Assembly (NCBI GenBank): GCA_002398365.1
Contig: DGYK01000008.1
Span: forward strand, 29,524-34,938
Source of the DNA: Flammeovirgaceae bacterium UBA5008
GTDB lineage: Bacteria > Bacteroidota > Bacteroidia > Cytophagales > Cyclobacteriaceae
Reading direction: 5' to 3'
Length of the DNA: 5,415 nt
The translations under genes and the position numbers were made by a program. Positions 1-5,415 of the stretch are shown one piece after another; position 1 is the stretch's first letter; every line of letters starts with the position of its first letter. The notes beneath the pieces are model-generated. The model was not told where the DNA came from. It ran no database searches and worked only from the letters and a program-made list of their open reading frames with translations.

Positions 1-699
1 GATGACGACCCTTTGTATTTGGCTCATCAAAAAAAATACGGCAGATTCGATCGGGCCGGCACGGAACTGCTGCGTGTTTTGAAGAATGGAAACGATGAAG
101 TGGCAGAACATAACATCATCCTCGGACTGAATATTCCGAATTACCCCATCACGCCAACGGCAGACATGGCTTCCGGATTAAACATAGGAGAAGACCAACC
201 CTCGTTTACTCCGTTTCACGCATTTGGTCCCGACAAAGGAACTACCACTTGCCCGGTATGTAAATACGGTCGCTACCATGGCATTCTTTATTTTGTAGGC
301 GCGCGTCCGCAGTGGGATGAGATCAAACAATGGCTCCTTTTCTTAGAAGCAGAAAGCATAAAGCGCGAGAAGTATTTGAAAGCCTATTTTGTTTATGGAA
401 ATCCAAATCATGAAAGCAGGCAGGTACTTCAATTGCAATTGGAAAAACTAGGACACGAACTGAAACTTCAGAAGGTGGCACTCACCTTCGTGCCAGACTT
501 TCAGGATGAAGAAAGCGAAGTGAATCTTAATAAAATCAATCCGGATGCATCAAATACGTTTATCATCTATCGGTATCGAACCATCATCGATCAATATGTC
601 AATCTGCAACCCACGGAGGCAAACTTCACATTGATTTCGAAAGTTTTAGATTCCACCAAGAGCGATTCCTTCGAATGGCAAGAGCCCGTTCATCATTAA
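1..699 (+). CDS. Intradiol dioxygenase-like / redoxin-like fusion protein, 5' partial
   Basis: The reading frame is already open at base 1 (DDDPLYLAHQ), so the gene starts left of the window. The TTG at 13 is not a credible start. 232 residues are visible, ending at TAA 697-699. Residues 1-50 (DDDPLY, then IILGLNIPNYP at 39-49) resemble the C-terminal end of non-haem iron intradiol ring-cleavage dioxygenases, whose last strand often reads IVLG. From about residue 55 a second domain begins: GPDKGTTTCPVCKYG places a CxxC pair at C84/C87, followed by a hydrophobic strand (GILYFVG) and mixed alpha/beta sequence, as in thioredoxin/AhpC-like redoxin folds. Residues TFIIYRYRTIIDQYVNL near 190 would be the late strand of that fold. 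The iron ligands of the dioxygenase would lie upstream and cannot be checked. Both domain assignments come from recalled sequence resemblance. The redoxin-like part is the safer of the two. Function and substrate are unknown. Confidence 0.6.
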   Translation, partial: DDDPLYLAHQKKYGRFDRAGTELLRVLKNGNDEVAEHNIILGLNIPNYPITPTADMASGLNIGEDQPSFTPFHAFGPDKGTTTCPVCKYGRYHGILYFVGARPQWDEIKQWLLFLEAESIKREKYLKAYFVYGNPNHESRQVLQLQLEKLGHELKLQKVALTFVPDFQDEESEVNLNKINPDASNTFIIYRYRTIIDQYVNLQPTEANFTLISKVLDSTKSDSFEWQEPVHH

Positions 700-710
700 G
701 TGATCTGCTT

Positions 711-740
711 TCGCAATTAGCCTCCAATTAGTCGCAATTA
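711..740. repeat. Three helically phased CAATTA repeats
   Basis: CAATTA occurs at 714-719, 725-730 and 735-740, a spacing of 11 and 10 bases, about one helical turn each. The first and third lie inside a 9-base direct repeat TCGCAATTA (711-719 and 732-740). The block sits between the stop at 699 and the start at 796, just upstream of a possible -7 box. It could be a regulator binding site or chance in AT-rich DNA. Confidence 0.35.
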
Positions 741-757
741 CCCTGCGGTAGCATCTT

Positions 758-765
758 TTAATTTG
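758..765 (+). promoter_or_regulatory. Possible -7 box for the RibD-like gene
   Basis: TTAATTTG differs from the Bacteroidota -7 consensus TAnnTTTG at one position and lies 30 bases before the ATG at 796. No TTTG is found 19-21 bases upstream; that position falls in the CAATTA repeats. The call is weak. Confidence 0.22.
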
Positions 766-795
766 CCAACTTTAGGCATTGTTACCACATCATTT

Positions 796-1410
796 ATGAG
801 AAAGATAACCGTCATCTCCATGATTTCACTGGATGGAGTTTTACAAGGCCCCGGTAGTCCCACAGAAGATCCCTCTGGTGGATTTAAATACGGTGGCTGG
901 GTGGCACCCTACGAGAATGATGACAGTGGCAAGCTAATGCAGCGCCTGATGCAACCTTCGGATATTCTCCTCGGAGGAAAGACGTTTGCAATTTGGGCGA
1001 ACTATTGGCCCACGCACCGCGAGTTCTGGCCCACCATCAACGAGGTGAATAAATATGTGCTCTCAAAGAAACTAAAGAAAAACAGCCGATTGGTAACAGG
1101 ATGGAATCATTCAAATGTTCTTCGAACGATAGCCGACATCCAAAAACTAAAGAAAAGTAAAGGCGGCAATCTGCAAGTGTGGGGCAGCAGCAAATTGGTT
1201 CAGTCGTTGTTGAAGAATGATTTAGTCGATGAGCTGTGGCTATTAACTTATCCGCTTCTTCTCGGCAAAGGCAAGAAACTATTTGGTAACAACGCCATGC
1301 CTACGGCACTCCGCTTAGTGGAAAGCATCATCACACCGAAAGGAATTATCATCGCACATTATCAGAAATCCGGAAAGGTAAAAACCGGGACGATTGGAGC
1401 AACAGCATAG
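796..1410 (+). CDS. RibD C-terminal / dihydrofolate reductase-like family protein
   Basis: A 204-residue cytosolic protein of the RibD C-terminal (DHFR-like, NADPH-binding) fold, which often occurs as a stand-alone 'dihydrofolate reductase family protein'. The N-terminus MRKITVISMISLDGVLQGPG is the usual first strand plus SLDG loop. An LLGGKTF motif follows at 58-64, matching the family's LLGRkTY, then a W-x-x-Y-W-P run at 67-72. VWGSSKLVQSLLKNDLVDEL (128-147) with YPLLLGKGKKLFG (152-164) is the typical nucleotide-binding and C-terminal core. The frame extends upstream to a TTG at 763, but the ATG at 796 is preferred because homologues start with this strand and the TTG lies within a possible -7 box. 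The reaction is not known: stand-alone members have mostly untested substrates, and none of the RibD deaminase domain is present, so a riboflavin role should not be assumed. No operon partner is evident. Confidence 0.88.
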   Translation: MRKITVISMISLDGVLQGPGSPTEDPSGGFKYGGWVAPYENDDSGKLMQRLMQPSDILLGGKTFAIWANYWPTHREFWPTINEVNKYVLSKKLKKNSRLVTGWNHSNVLRTIADIQKLKKSKGGNLQVWGSSKLVQSLLKNDLVDELWLLTYPLLLGKGKKLFGNNAMPTALRLVESIITPKGIIIAHYQKSGKVKTGTIGATA

Positions 1411-1559
1411 AGCGTTCTGCGATTAAAGTGTTCTAAAAAGCTGTGAAAAGAAAAATACAAATGAGAAGCAGTATTTCAGTCTTGTATTTACACAAAGCCT
1501 AATCCGAGGTATCCTCAGAAATCTTAACTCTGAACTCAAATCAAAGTTCGAGTGCGTTG

Positions 1560-1659
1560 GCCCGAACGAAAGGCGGGCGTGTGATAGCATGCGGGAAGGA
1601 GCATCTTTCGTTCTTGAATTTTTTGGTTCTTTTTGTTTCAAGACAAAAAGAACGAAAGG
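1560..1659. repeat. Palindromic intergenic repeat with competing stem-loops
   Basis: Arms seen directly: GCCCG 1560-1564 with CGGGC 1574-1578; CTTTCGTTCTT 1605-1615 with AAGAACGAAAG 1648-1658; CTTGAA 1613-1618 with TTCAAG 1637-1642; and a perfect 11-base stem GTTCTTTTTGT 1626-1636 with ACAAAAAGAAC 1643-1653, loop of 6. GAACGAAAGG occurs twice (1564-1573 and 1650-1659), so the 1605-1613 arm can pair with either copy. The outer and inner stems share bases 1648-1653 and cannot form together. No T tract follows the inner stem on either strand, so this is not a classical terminator. From memory, very similar sequences, with spurious translations such as VLFVSRQKER, recur between genes in Bacteroidota genomes. 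That makes an interspersed repeat family the likeliest identity, but no search was done. Confidence 0.65.
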
Positions 1660-1825
1660 GAAACATTACACGAAAGTTGGTAGTAAATCAGATTGTCCGC
1701 CATAGGAATCCTAATCCAAGGCAATCTAAGTACGCTCAACACCAAAGCATTATCATATCACTTAAGCACCGGCTGGACAATAATTGCCTAACTTGCAGAC
1801 ACATTTATTCAGTTTGCAGATTCTA

Positions 1826-1856
1826 TTTGGCAATTAATCCCGAAAAGTGATCTTTG
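1826..1856 (+). promoter_or_regulatory. Bacteroidota -33/-7 promoter for the kinase-regulator operon
   Basis: TTTG at 1826-1829, exactly 19 bases, then GATCTTTG at 1849-1856. The Bacteroidota primary-sigma consensus is TTTG, about 19 bases, TAnnTTTG, so only one defined -7 base is off. Transcription would start near 1861-1864, leaving an AT-rich leader of about 15 bases before the ATG at 1877 with no purine-rich Shine-Dalgarno, as is common in this phylum. Confidence 0.6.
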
Positions 1857-1876
1857 AGTTACCTCGTTAAAATTTT

Positions 1877-2938
1877 ATGAAGAAGTACTTAGTGGTACTG
1901 TTGCACATCGGTTTTTGGTCATGTTACCTGCTATCCCTGCTTATCATTGTTATAGTGGCCTATCGAAATGCAGCCATCAGCGAGCGTGAGTGGCGAATGG
2001 TCAACGCATTGCAAAATCTCTTTTTTTTCGCTGGACTTCCCTCCATCATCTCCTTTTATACCTTCTACTTTTTTCTATTCCCGAGATACATTCAACAGAA
2101 TAAATTTTTTATCGCCTCGCTATTTGGGCTATTCATTTCCTTTGTTGCAGCTTTTATCGGGTATTTCTTTCTGCGCTTATTTATTGAATCCGGATGGATG
2201 ATTGATATGGATCAGGGTGGCAAACAAGGTCGGTCAACTGCTTGGATGGTCATCACATCGATCATGTTGATAGCTTTGATCTGCGGAATTGTTGCGCTGA
2301 TCATGCGTGGCTTCATCACTTGGTTCAGCGAAATAAAAGTAAAGCAGATGTTGAAAGAGAAGAATTACGAAATGGAAATGGCTCTGATCAAATCGCAGTT
2401 GGATCCGCATTTATTATTCAACACCATTAATAATATTGATGCCTTGATCTTGCGCGATGCAGTCAGAGCTTCAGATTATCTCAACCGGCTGTCCGACATG
2501 ATGCGGTTTGTTCTCTATGAAACCCGCGCTGATAAAATTTTGCTGGCGCAAGAAATTGAGTACATCGAAAAGTACATCGCTCTGCAAAAAATTCGAACGG
2601 CAAATGAAACATATGTAAAGTTTTGTGTGAACGGTGCAGTGGGAGACAAAAAGATTGCACCCATGGTCTTCATTCCATTTATTGAAAATGCATTTAAACA
2701 TACTACCAACAAAAAAGTAGAAAATGCAATCTCCATTACATTAACCATCATGGATAAATCTGTAGAGCTTATTTGCGAGAATAAGATTGATTCAACAGCA
2801 GCCCGGGCAGCGGTAGGCGGACTCGGCAACGAATTAGCTCAAAAGCGGCTGGCGCTGCTCTATGGTGAAAGACATACCTTGCAAATAAACAAAGGCGAAG
2901 AGTTATATCGCGTTCACTTAATAATACCTCATGGTTAA
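1877..2938 (+). CDS. LytS/YehU-type membrane sensor histidine kinase
   Basis: A 353-residue inner-membrane kinase of the His_kinase (LytS/YehU) family that should autophosphorylate on histidine and pass the phosphate to the regulator encoded next. About four hydrophobic segments occupy residues 5-29, 47-68, 77-102 and 122-147, with no separate extracellular sensor domain. A charged linker likely to be helical (150-172) leads to the H-box QLDPHLLFNTINNI with phospho-acceptor H178. The usual form is QINPHFLFN, so D176 and L179 are mild departures. The N-box is PMVFIPFIENAFKHT with N271. The ATP-lid glycines are GGLGNELAQKRLALLYG (314-330), the family's GLxNxxxRLxLLY motif. All catalytic motifs are present, so the kinase should be active. 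The ATG at 1877 gives the typical short basic N-terminus before the first membrane helix and follows a good promoter. The 3' end overlaps the regulator by 8 bases, implying translational coupling. The signal sensed is unknown. Confidence 0.93.
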   Translation: MKKYLVVLLHIGFWSCYLLSLLIIVIVAYRNAAISEREWRMVNALQNLFFFAGLPSIISFYTFYFFLFPRYIQQNKFFIASLFGLFISFVAAFIGYFFLRLFIESGWMIDMDQGGKQGRSTAWMVITSIMLIALICGIVALIMRGFITWFSEIKVKQMLKEKNYEMEMALIKSQLDPHLLFNTINNIDALILRDAVRASDYLNRLSDMMRFVLYETRADKILLAQEIEYIEKYIALQKIRTANETYVKFCVNGAVGDKKIAPMVFIPFIENAFKHTTNKKVENAISITLTIMDKSVELICENKIDSTAARAAVGGLGNELAQKRLALLYGERHTLQINKGEELYRVHLIIPHG

Positions 2939-3626
2939 ATATACGTGCATCATTATTGAAGATGAACCCTTGGCGTTGGAGAAGACACGCGACTTTGTGA
3001 GCAAAGTTCCTTTTCTGGAGTTAACGGCCACATTCGACAACTCGCTGCTGGGGTTAACATACCTCAATAATCATAAAGTCGATTTACTCTTTCTGGATAT
3101 CAACATGGATGAGCTGTCGGGAATTGACTTGTTGGAAAACTCTCGCATCAGCAGCCAAGTCATTATTACTACTGCTTATCAGGAGTATGCGTTGAAAGGC
3201 TATGAATTGAAGATCACCGATTACCTGCTAAAGCCCTTCACCTTTCAGCGGTTTTTACAGGCTGTCAACAAAGCGCAGGAAAATTTGATGCGTCATGTCA
3301 GTGAGTCGCAACCCAACTTCATTTTTGTGAAGACCGAAAACCGTTTGGAGAAAATTATGCTCAGTGATATGGTTTACATTGAAGGAATGCGCGATTACCG
3401 GAGAATACACACCCTCCATCGGAAGATTATGACACTTCAAAACTTTAGCGAGTTAGAAAGAATGATTCCTACCTCTATAATGTGTCGCGTGCATAAATCG
3501 TACATGGTGGCGTTGGATAAAATTGTTTCAATCGAGAGAAACCGGATCAAAATAGCCGATCAGCTCATCCCCATCTCCGACACGTACAAAGATGAATTCT
3601 TTCAATTGATCAACAGCCGGTTGTAA
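2931..3626 (+). CDS. LytTR-family response regulator
   Basis: A 231-residue cytosolic transcription regulator. The receiver domain (about 3-118) has the acidic pocket E10/D11, phospho-acceptor D56 in LLFLDINMDELSG, the switch threonine at T80/T81 (VIITTAY), and K101 followed by P102 (LLKPF). A short linker leads to a LytTR DNA-binding domain (about 130-231) with FIFVKTENRLEKI, the hallmark DMVYIEGMRDYRRIH (146-160) and RVHKSYMVALDKIVSI. LytTR domains bind DNA through a beta-fold and usually recognise paired direct repeats. The length is normal for this family. The start ATG lies inside the kinase's last codons (8-base overlap), so the two proteins are almost certainly made together and form a cognate pair. 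Regulated genes are not evident; the barrel gene downstream is a possible target by position only. Confidence 0.95.
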   Translation: MVKYTCIIIEDEPLALEKTRDFVSKVPFLELTATFDNSLLGLTYLNNHKVDLLFLDINMDELSGIDLLENSRISSQVIITTAYQEYALKGYELKITDYLLKPFTFQRFLQAVNKAQENLMRHVSESQPNFIFVKTENRLEKIMLSDMVYIEGMRDYRRIHTLHRKIMTLQNFSELERMIPTSIMCRVHKSYMVALDKIVSIERNRIKIADQLIPISDTYKDEFFQLINSRL

Positions 3627-3656
3627 GAGGCATTTAGTTGGCAGCTTTAAATGACC

Positions 3657-3689
3657 ATTATGCAGACACTTTATCTGACTGTGCATAAT
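3657..3689. repeat. Inverted repeat ATTATGCA / TGCATAAT downstream of the regulator
   Basis: ATTATGCA at 3657-3664 and its perfect complement TGCATAAT at 3682-3689 are separated by 17 bases. It starts 30 bases past the regulator stop. The right arm is not followed by a T run (AGAATTG follows), so a classical intrinsic terminator is unlikely. It could be a 3' end stabiliser or a binding site ahead of the barrel gene. Centre-to-centre distance of the arms is 25 bases. Confidence 0.45.
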
Positions 3690-3693
3690 AGAA

Positions 3694-3724
3694 TTGTGTA
3701 ACCTGCACCATTGCTGTTCTTTTG
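3694..3724 (+). promoter_or_regulatory. Possible -33/-7 promoter for the barrel-protein gene
   Basis: ATTG ending at 3696 (three of four bases of TTTG), 20 bases, then TTCTTTTG at 3717-3724 (one mismatch to TAnnTTTG). Transcription would start near 3731, giving a leader of about 10 bases. The spacing is right but both boxes are imperfect, and the -7 box is one arm of an inverted repeat. Confidence 0.35.
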
Positions 3725-3739
3725 GATTAAACAAAAGAA
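3717..3739. repeat. Perfect 8-base inverted repeat abutting the barrel-gene start
   Basis: TTCTTTTG (3717-3724), seven bases, CAAAAGAA (3732-3739); the ATG begins at 3741. On DNA it could be an operator overlapping the proposed -7 box. If transcription starts further upstream, the mRNA could form a hairpin that limits ribosome access. Purine-rich AAAAGAA in the right arm is the only sequence near the ATG that could aid ribosome binding. Confidence 0.5.
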
Positions 3740-3740
3740 T

Positions 3741-4439
3741 ATGAATAAGAAACTACACATCGCACTCATACTAGGTATGATGCTGTTGAGCATGGTAACA
3801 AAAGCTCAAACTACCGAAGAACAAGTCGTTCCAATCAAGAAAGAGAAGGTTCCTGAAACATACCTGGATTTAGTTTTAAACCTGGTTGGAACCAATTTTT
3901 ATTATGGAAACTCCAACGAGGCATTGTCGGATTATAAGAAATCGGTGTTGGGGGCGCAGGTAGGTATTTCGATGCAAGCCGGAATCACACCTCGCTTTTC
4001 AGTTGTTTCGGAGTTTTATTTTTTAATGAAAGGAGCCGAGTTGGGTGTCAACAATCCATTCAATGGAAACAATCATACCATCCGATTATACACACTGGAA
4101 CTTCCGGTGCTGGCGCGTGTTCACCTCGGGCGCTTTCATGTAAATGCCGGACCTTCTGTAGCCTATAATTTTTATGGATCCCGCAAGATTGAAAGCGAAA
4201 CATCCGATCTAAGCTTTGATCATGTGAGCGGAGGCTTTAAACGGTGGGAGGTCAGTTTGCAAATGGGAGGGGGCTACCGGTTTTACACCAAGAGGAAAAG
4301 CATTTTGCTGGATATTCGCTACAACGATGGCCTCACCAATATTTCTTATGATCGGGAAATCTATAACCGGAGTTTAATTGTCAGTCTTCATATTTCTAAG
4401 CCGTGGAAAACGAACCCGCTGGCCCGAAAAAGAAAATAA
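3741..4439 (+). CDS. PorT-like outer-membrane beta-barrel protein
   Basis: A 232-residue exported protein. Residues 1-22 are a signal peptide: MNKK, a hydrophobic stretch IALILGMMLLSMV, and a TKAQ end with cleavage expected after A22, the common Bacteroidota form. A short charged region (26-37) precedes alternating amphipathic strands rich in aromatics and glycine: LGAQVGISMQAG, FSVVSEFYFLMKGAEL, TIRLYTLELPVLARVHLG, FHVNAGPSVAYNFYG, EVSLQMGGGYRFY, ILLDIRYNDGLTNI and SLIVSLHISKPW. The pair LYTLELPVLARVHLG / VNAGPSVAYNFYG is the signature of the outer-membrane beta-barrel family that includes PorT. The frame extends upstream to a TTG at 3711, but that would put ten residues before the signal peptide, so the ATG at 3741 is chosen. 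The exact role is unknown: most paralogues have no assigned function and membership does not imply gliding or type IX secretion. It lies 114 bases after the regulator, with inverted repeats between them. Confidence 0.87.
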   Translation: MNKKLHIALILGMMLLSMVTKAQTTEEQVVPIKKEKVPETYLDLVLNLVGTNFYYGNSNEALSDYKKSVLGAQVGISMQAGITPRFSVVSEFYFLMKGAELGVNNPFNGNNHTIRLYTLELPVLARVHLGRFHVNAGPSVAYNFYGSRKIESETSDLSFDHVSGGFKRWEVSLQMGGGYRFYTKRKSILLDIRYNDGLTNISYDREIYNRSLIVSLHISKPWKTNPLARKRK

Positions 4440-4501
4440 GAGTCGACTAACGAGATAAAAATTAAATCTTCCATCGAGTAGGTTCACTATAAAAAATATC
4501 C

Positions 4502-5203
4502 ATGAATTCTTTACGTAAAACATCCCTTGTGGCAGGCATACTCTACCTACTCACATTTGTCTCCATACCTACATTATCACTTTACACGCAAGTACATCAA
4601 CCAGATTATATTCTTCAGCACGGAACGGATACTGATACCGTCATTGGGGCGGTATTGGAAATAGTGATGGCACTTGCCTGCATCGGTTCATCCGTAGTGT
4701 TATATCCTGTTCTCAAAAAGCAAAACGAAAGCGCAGCGTTGGCGTTGGTGGGTGCGCGTGTGCTGGAAGCCGGCACCATCTTCTTAGGTGTAGCGTGCTT
4801 GCTCACCATAGTTGGGTTGAAACAAGCAGGTGCCGGAAGTGAGGCATTGGAAGCCAGCCACACGCTGGTTATCTTATATGATCGTATTTTTTTAATTGGG
4901 CAGAGTTGGATGCCGGTAGTGAATAACTTGTTACTCGGCTTTCTTTTCTATCACTCCCGATTGATTCCACGAAGTATCGCCATTATTGCAATCTTTGGCG
5001 CACCGCTGTTAATGGTAGGCGATCTGCTGGTGCTATTTAACGTAATAGGGCAACGGGCACCTGTTACTTCCTTGTTTGCTATTCCCGTGGCACTCTTTGA
5101 ATTGATTCTGGGCATTTGGCTGTTGACAAAAGGATTCACATCAAAGCCCCAATCTATACAGCCGTTGCAAAATTTATATCAATTGTCAAAATCGATTGAC
5201 TGA
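4502..5203 (+). CDS. DUF4386 family integral membrane protein
   Basis: A 233-residue inner-membrane protein matching the DUF4386 family, which has no established function. Six hydrophobic segments are visible: about 8-28, 46-71, 78-106, 133-151, 158-182 and 188-209. Family-like features are the N-terminal RKTSLVAGILYLLTFV, the charged pair R86/E89 within the third segment (ARVLEAGTIF), D127/R128 before the fourth (LVILYDRIFLIGQSW), LFYHSRLIPR at 148-157, and the closing FELILGIWLLTKGF (199-212). The buried R and E are conserved in the family as I recall it and could form a polar site in the membrane. The ATG at 4502 gives the normal N-terminus. Its leader is AT-rich, without a clear Shine-Dalgarno or -33/-7 match. 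It starts 62 bases after the barrel gene, with no terminator between, so read-through from that gene is possible but a shared role is not indicated. Confidence 0.88.
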   Translation: MNSLRKTSLVAGILYLLTFVSIPTLSLYTQVHQPDYILQHGTDTDTVIGAVLEIVMALACIGSSVVLYPVLKKQNESAALALVGARVLEAGTIFLGVACLLTIVGLKQAGAGSEALEASHTLVILYDRIFLIGQSWMPVVNNLLLGFLFYHSRLIPRSIAIIAIFGAPLLMVGDLLVLFNVIGQRAPVTSLFAIPVALFELILGIWLLTKGFTSKPQSIQPLQNLYQLSKSID

Positions 5204-5231
5204 TTGTGCACCAATTTATGGCGCGGGGTTA

Positions 5232-5249
5232 TTACAACTTTTTTTGTAA
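5232..5249. other. Short T-rich stem-loop after the DUF4386 gene
   Basis: TTACAA (5232-5237), loop CTTTTT, TTGTAA (5244-5249). It lies 28 bases past the stop. The stem is AU-rich and has no T tract after it, so it is at best a weak 3' structure. The rest of 5204-5388 shows no gene; a bulged stem TTAC/GCAT with ATGC/GTAA (5306-5332) is also present. Confidence 0.25.
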
Positions 5250-5388
5250 GCCAGTCGAGGCTTTAAACAATAGCTCATGCGGAGAGTCAAAAAGTTGCAA
5301 ACTCCTTACGTTAGCATGCTCTTTATGCGTAAAGAATGCTTCGGCTTTTATTCCATTTCATATAATAAGCAATCATGCTATCAGCATT

Positions 5389-5415
5389 AAAAAAAGAGCC
5401 ACATCGCTGCGGCTC
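5389..5415 (-). terminator. Intrinsic terminator, - strand reading, at the window edge
   Basis: GAGCC (5396-5400) pairs with GGCTC (5411-5415). Inside, one A-C mismatch is followed by two more pairs and a 4-base loop. Seven A residues at 5389-5395 become a U tract on the - strand, giving the classical GC stem plus U run. This predicts a - strand gene ending just right of the window, convergent with the DUF4386 gene. If T residues follow base 5415, the terminator would work in both directions and could also end the DUF4386 transcript. Confidence 0.65.

Larger units (their letters stand above)
1411..1876. other. 466-base intergenic region without a convincing gene
   Basis: It begins after the RibD-like stop with no clear intrinsic terminator (a direct GTTCT pair only). 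It then holds a multi-armed palindromic element (about 1560-1659), a weaker nested stem (1690-1727) containing the palindrome TAGGAATCCTA (1703-1713), and the kinase promoter (1826-1856). Open frames exist on both strands across the palindromic element, but they lack a domain, a good start or protein-like composition. I treat them as by-products of the repeat. Confidence 0.7.

Noticed and set aside
763..795. TTG at 763 as start of the RibD-like gene
   Set aside because: The extra 11 residues are not part of the family's N-terminal strand and the TTG coincides with a possible -7 box; the ATG at 796 fits better.
1423..1641. Open frame of 72 codons on the - strand
   Set aside because: It starts inside the same hairpin element, is rich in phenylalanine from T-runs, and has no recognisable domain; best seen as a by-product of the repeat.
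1626..1653. Perfect 11-base hairpin as an intrinsic terminator for the RibD-like gene
   Set aside because: It is over 200 bases past the stop, the stem is AT-rich, and neither side is followed by a U tract in the direction needed.
1560..1659. CRISPR or riboswitch interpretation of the repeated arms
   Set aside because: There are no regularly spaced repeats with unique spacers, no cas gene, no recognised aptamer core, and the nearest start codon is over 200 bases away beyond an independent promoter.
1557..1850. Open frame of 97 codons on the + strand starting at TTG
   Set aside because: It runs straight through the palindromic element (FLVLFVSRQKERKG is the translation of the hairpin), has a TTG start, no ribosome-binding context and no domain. 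It overlaps the kinase promoter.
2471..2829. Two overlapping - strand open frames inside the kinase gene
   Set aside because: They lie opposite the conserved catalytic region of a clearly real kinase and have no protein-like features of their own.
4441..4448. Palindrome AGTCGACT just after the barrel gene
   Set aside because: An isolated 8-base palindrome is expected by chance in several kilobases and has no supporting context.

Overview
The window looks like ordinary chromosomal sequence from a Bacteroidota member, probably a Cytophagales-like soil or freshwater lineage. The order-level guess is inference. Four things point this way: a LytS-type sensor kinase overlapping a LytTR response regulator, a PorT-type outer-membrane beta-barrel protein with a KAQ signal-peptide end, starts preceded by AT-rich leaders instead of strong Shine-Dalgarno sites, and a good match to the Bacteroidota -33/-7 promoter (TTTG, 19 bases, then a TAnnTTTG-like box).

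Layout, all genes on the + strand. Positions 1-699 are the 3' part of a gene entering from the left. It reads as the tail of an intradiol ring-cleavage dioxygenase-like domain joined to a CPVC-containing redoxin-like domain. Next is a RibD C-terminal / dihydrofolate-reductase-like protein (796-1410). The 466-base gap at 1411-1876 has no convincing gene. It carries a palindromic element at about 1560-1659 whose arms can fold in competing ways, a weaker nested stem, and the best promoter in the window. That promoter drives a two-gene operon: a membrane sensor histidine kinase (1877-2938) overlapping by 8 bases a LytTR response regulator (2931-3626). A short gap with two inverted repeats leads to a PorT-like barrel protein (3741-4439), followed by a DUF4386 membrane protein (4502-5203). 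The window ends exactly on a terminator-like hairpin (5396-5415) preceded by seven A residues. This would act as a terminator for a - strand gene lying to the right.

The kinase and regulator clearly work together as a two-component system, but their signal and targets cannot be read here. The barrel gene has its own inverted repeats and a possible promoter, so it is a candidate target and not an obvious operon member. The other genes have no visible functional link. I see no undescribed multi-gene system. The points most worth a second look are the multi-armed intergenic element, the dioxygenase-redoxin fusion, and the perfect inverted repeat abutting the barrel gene's start.
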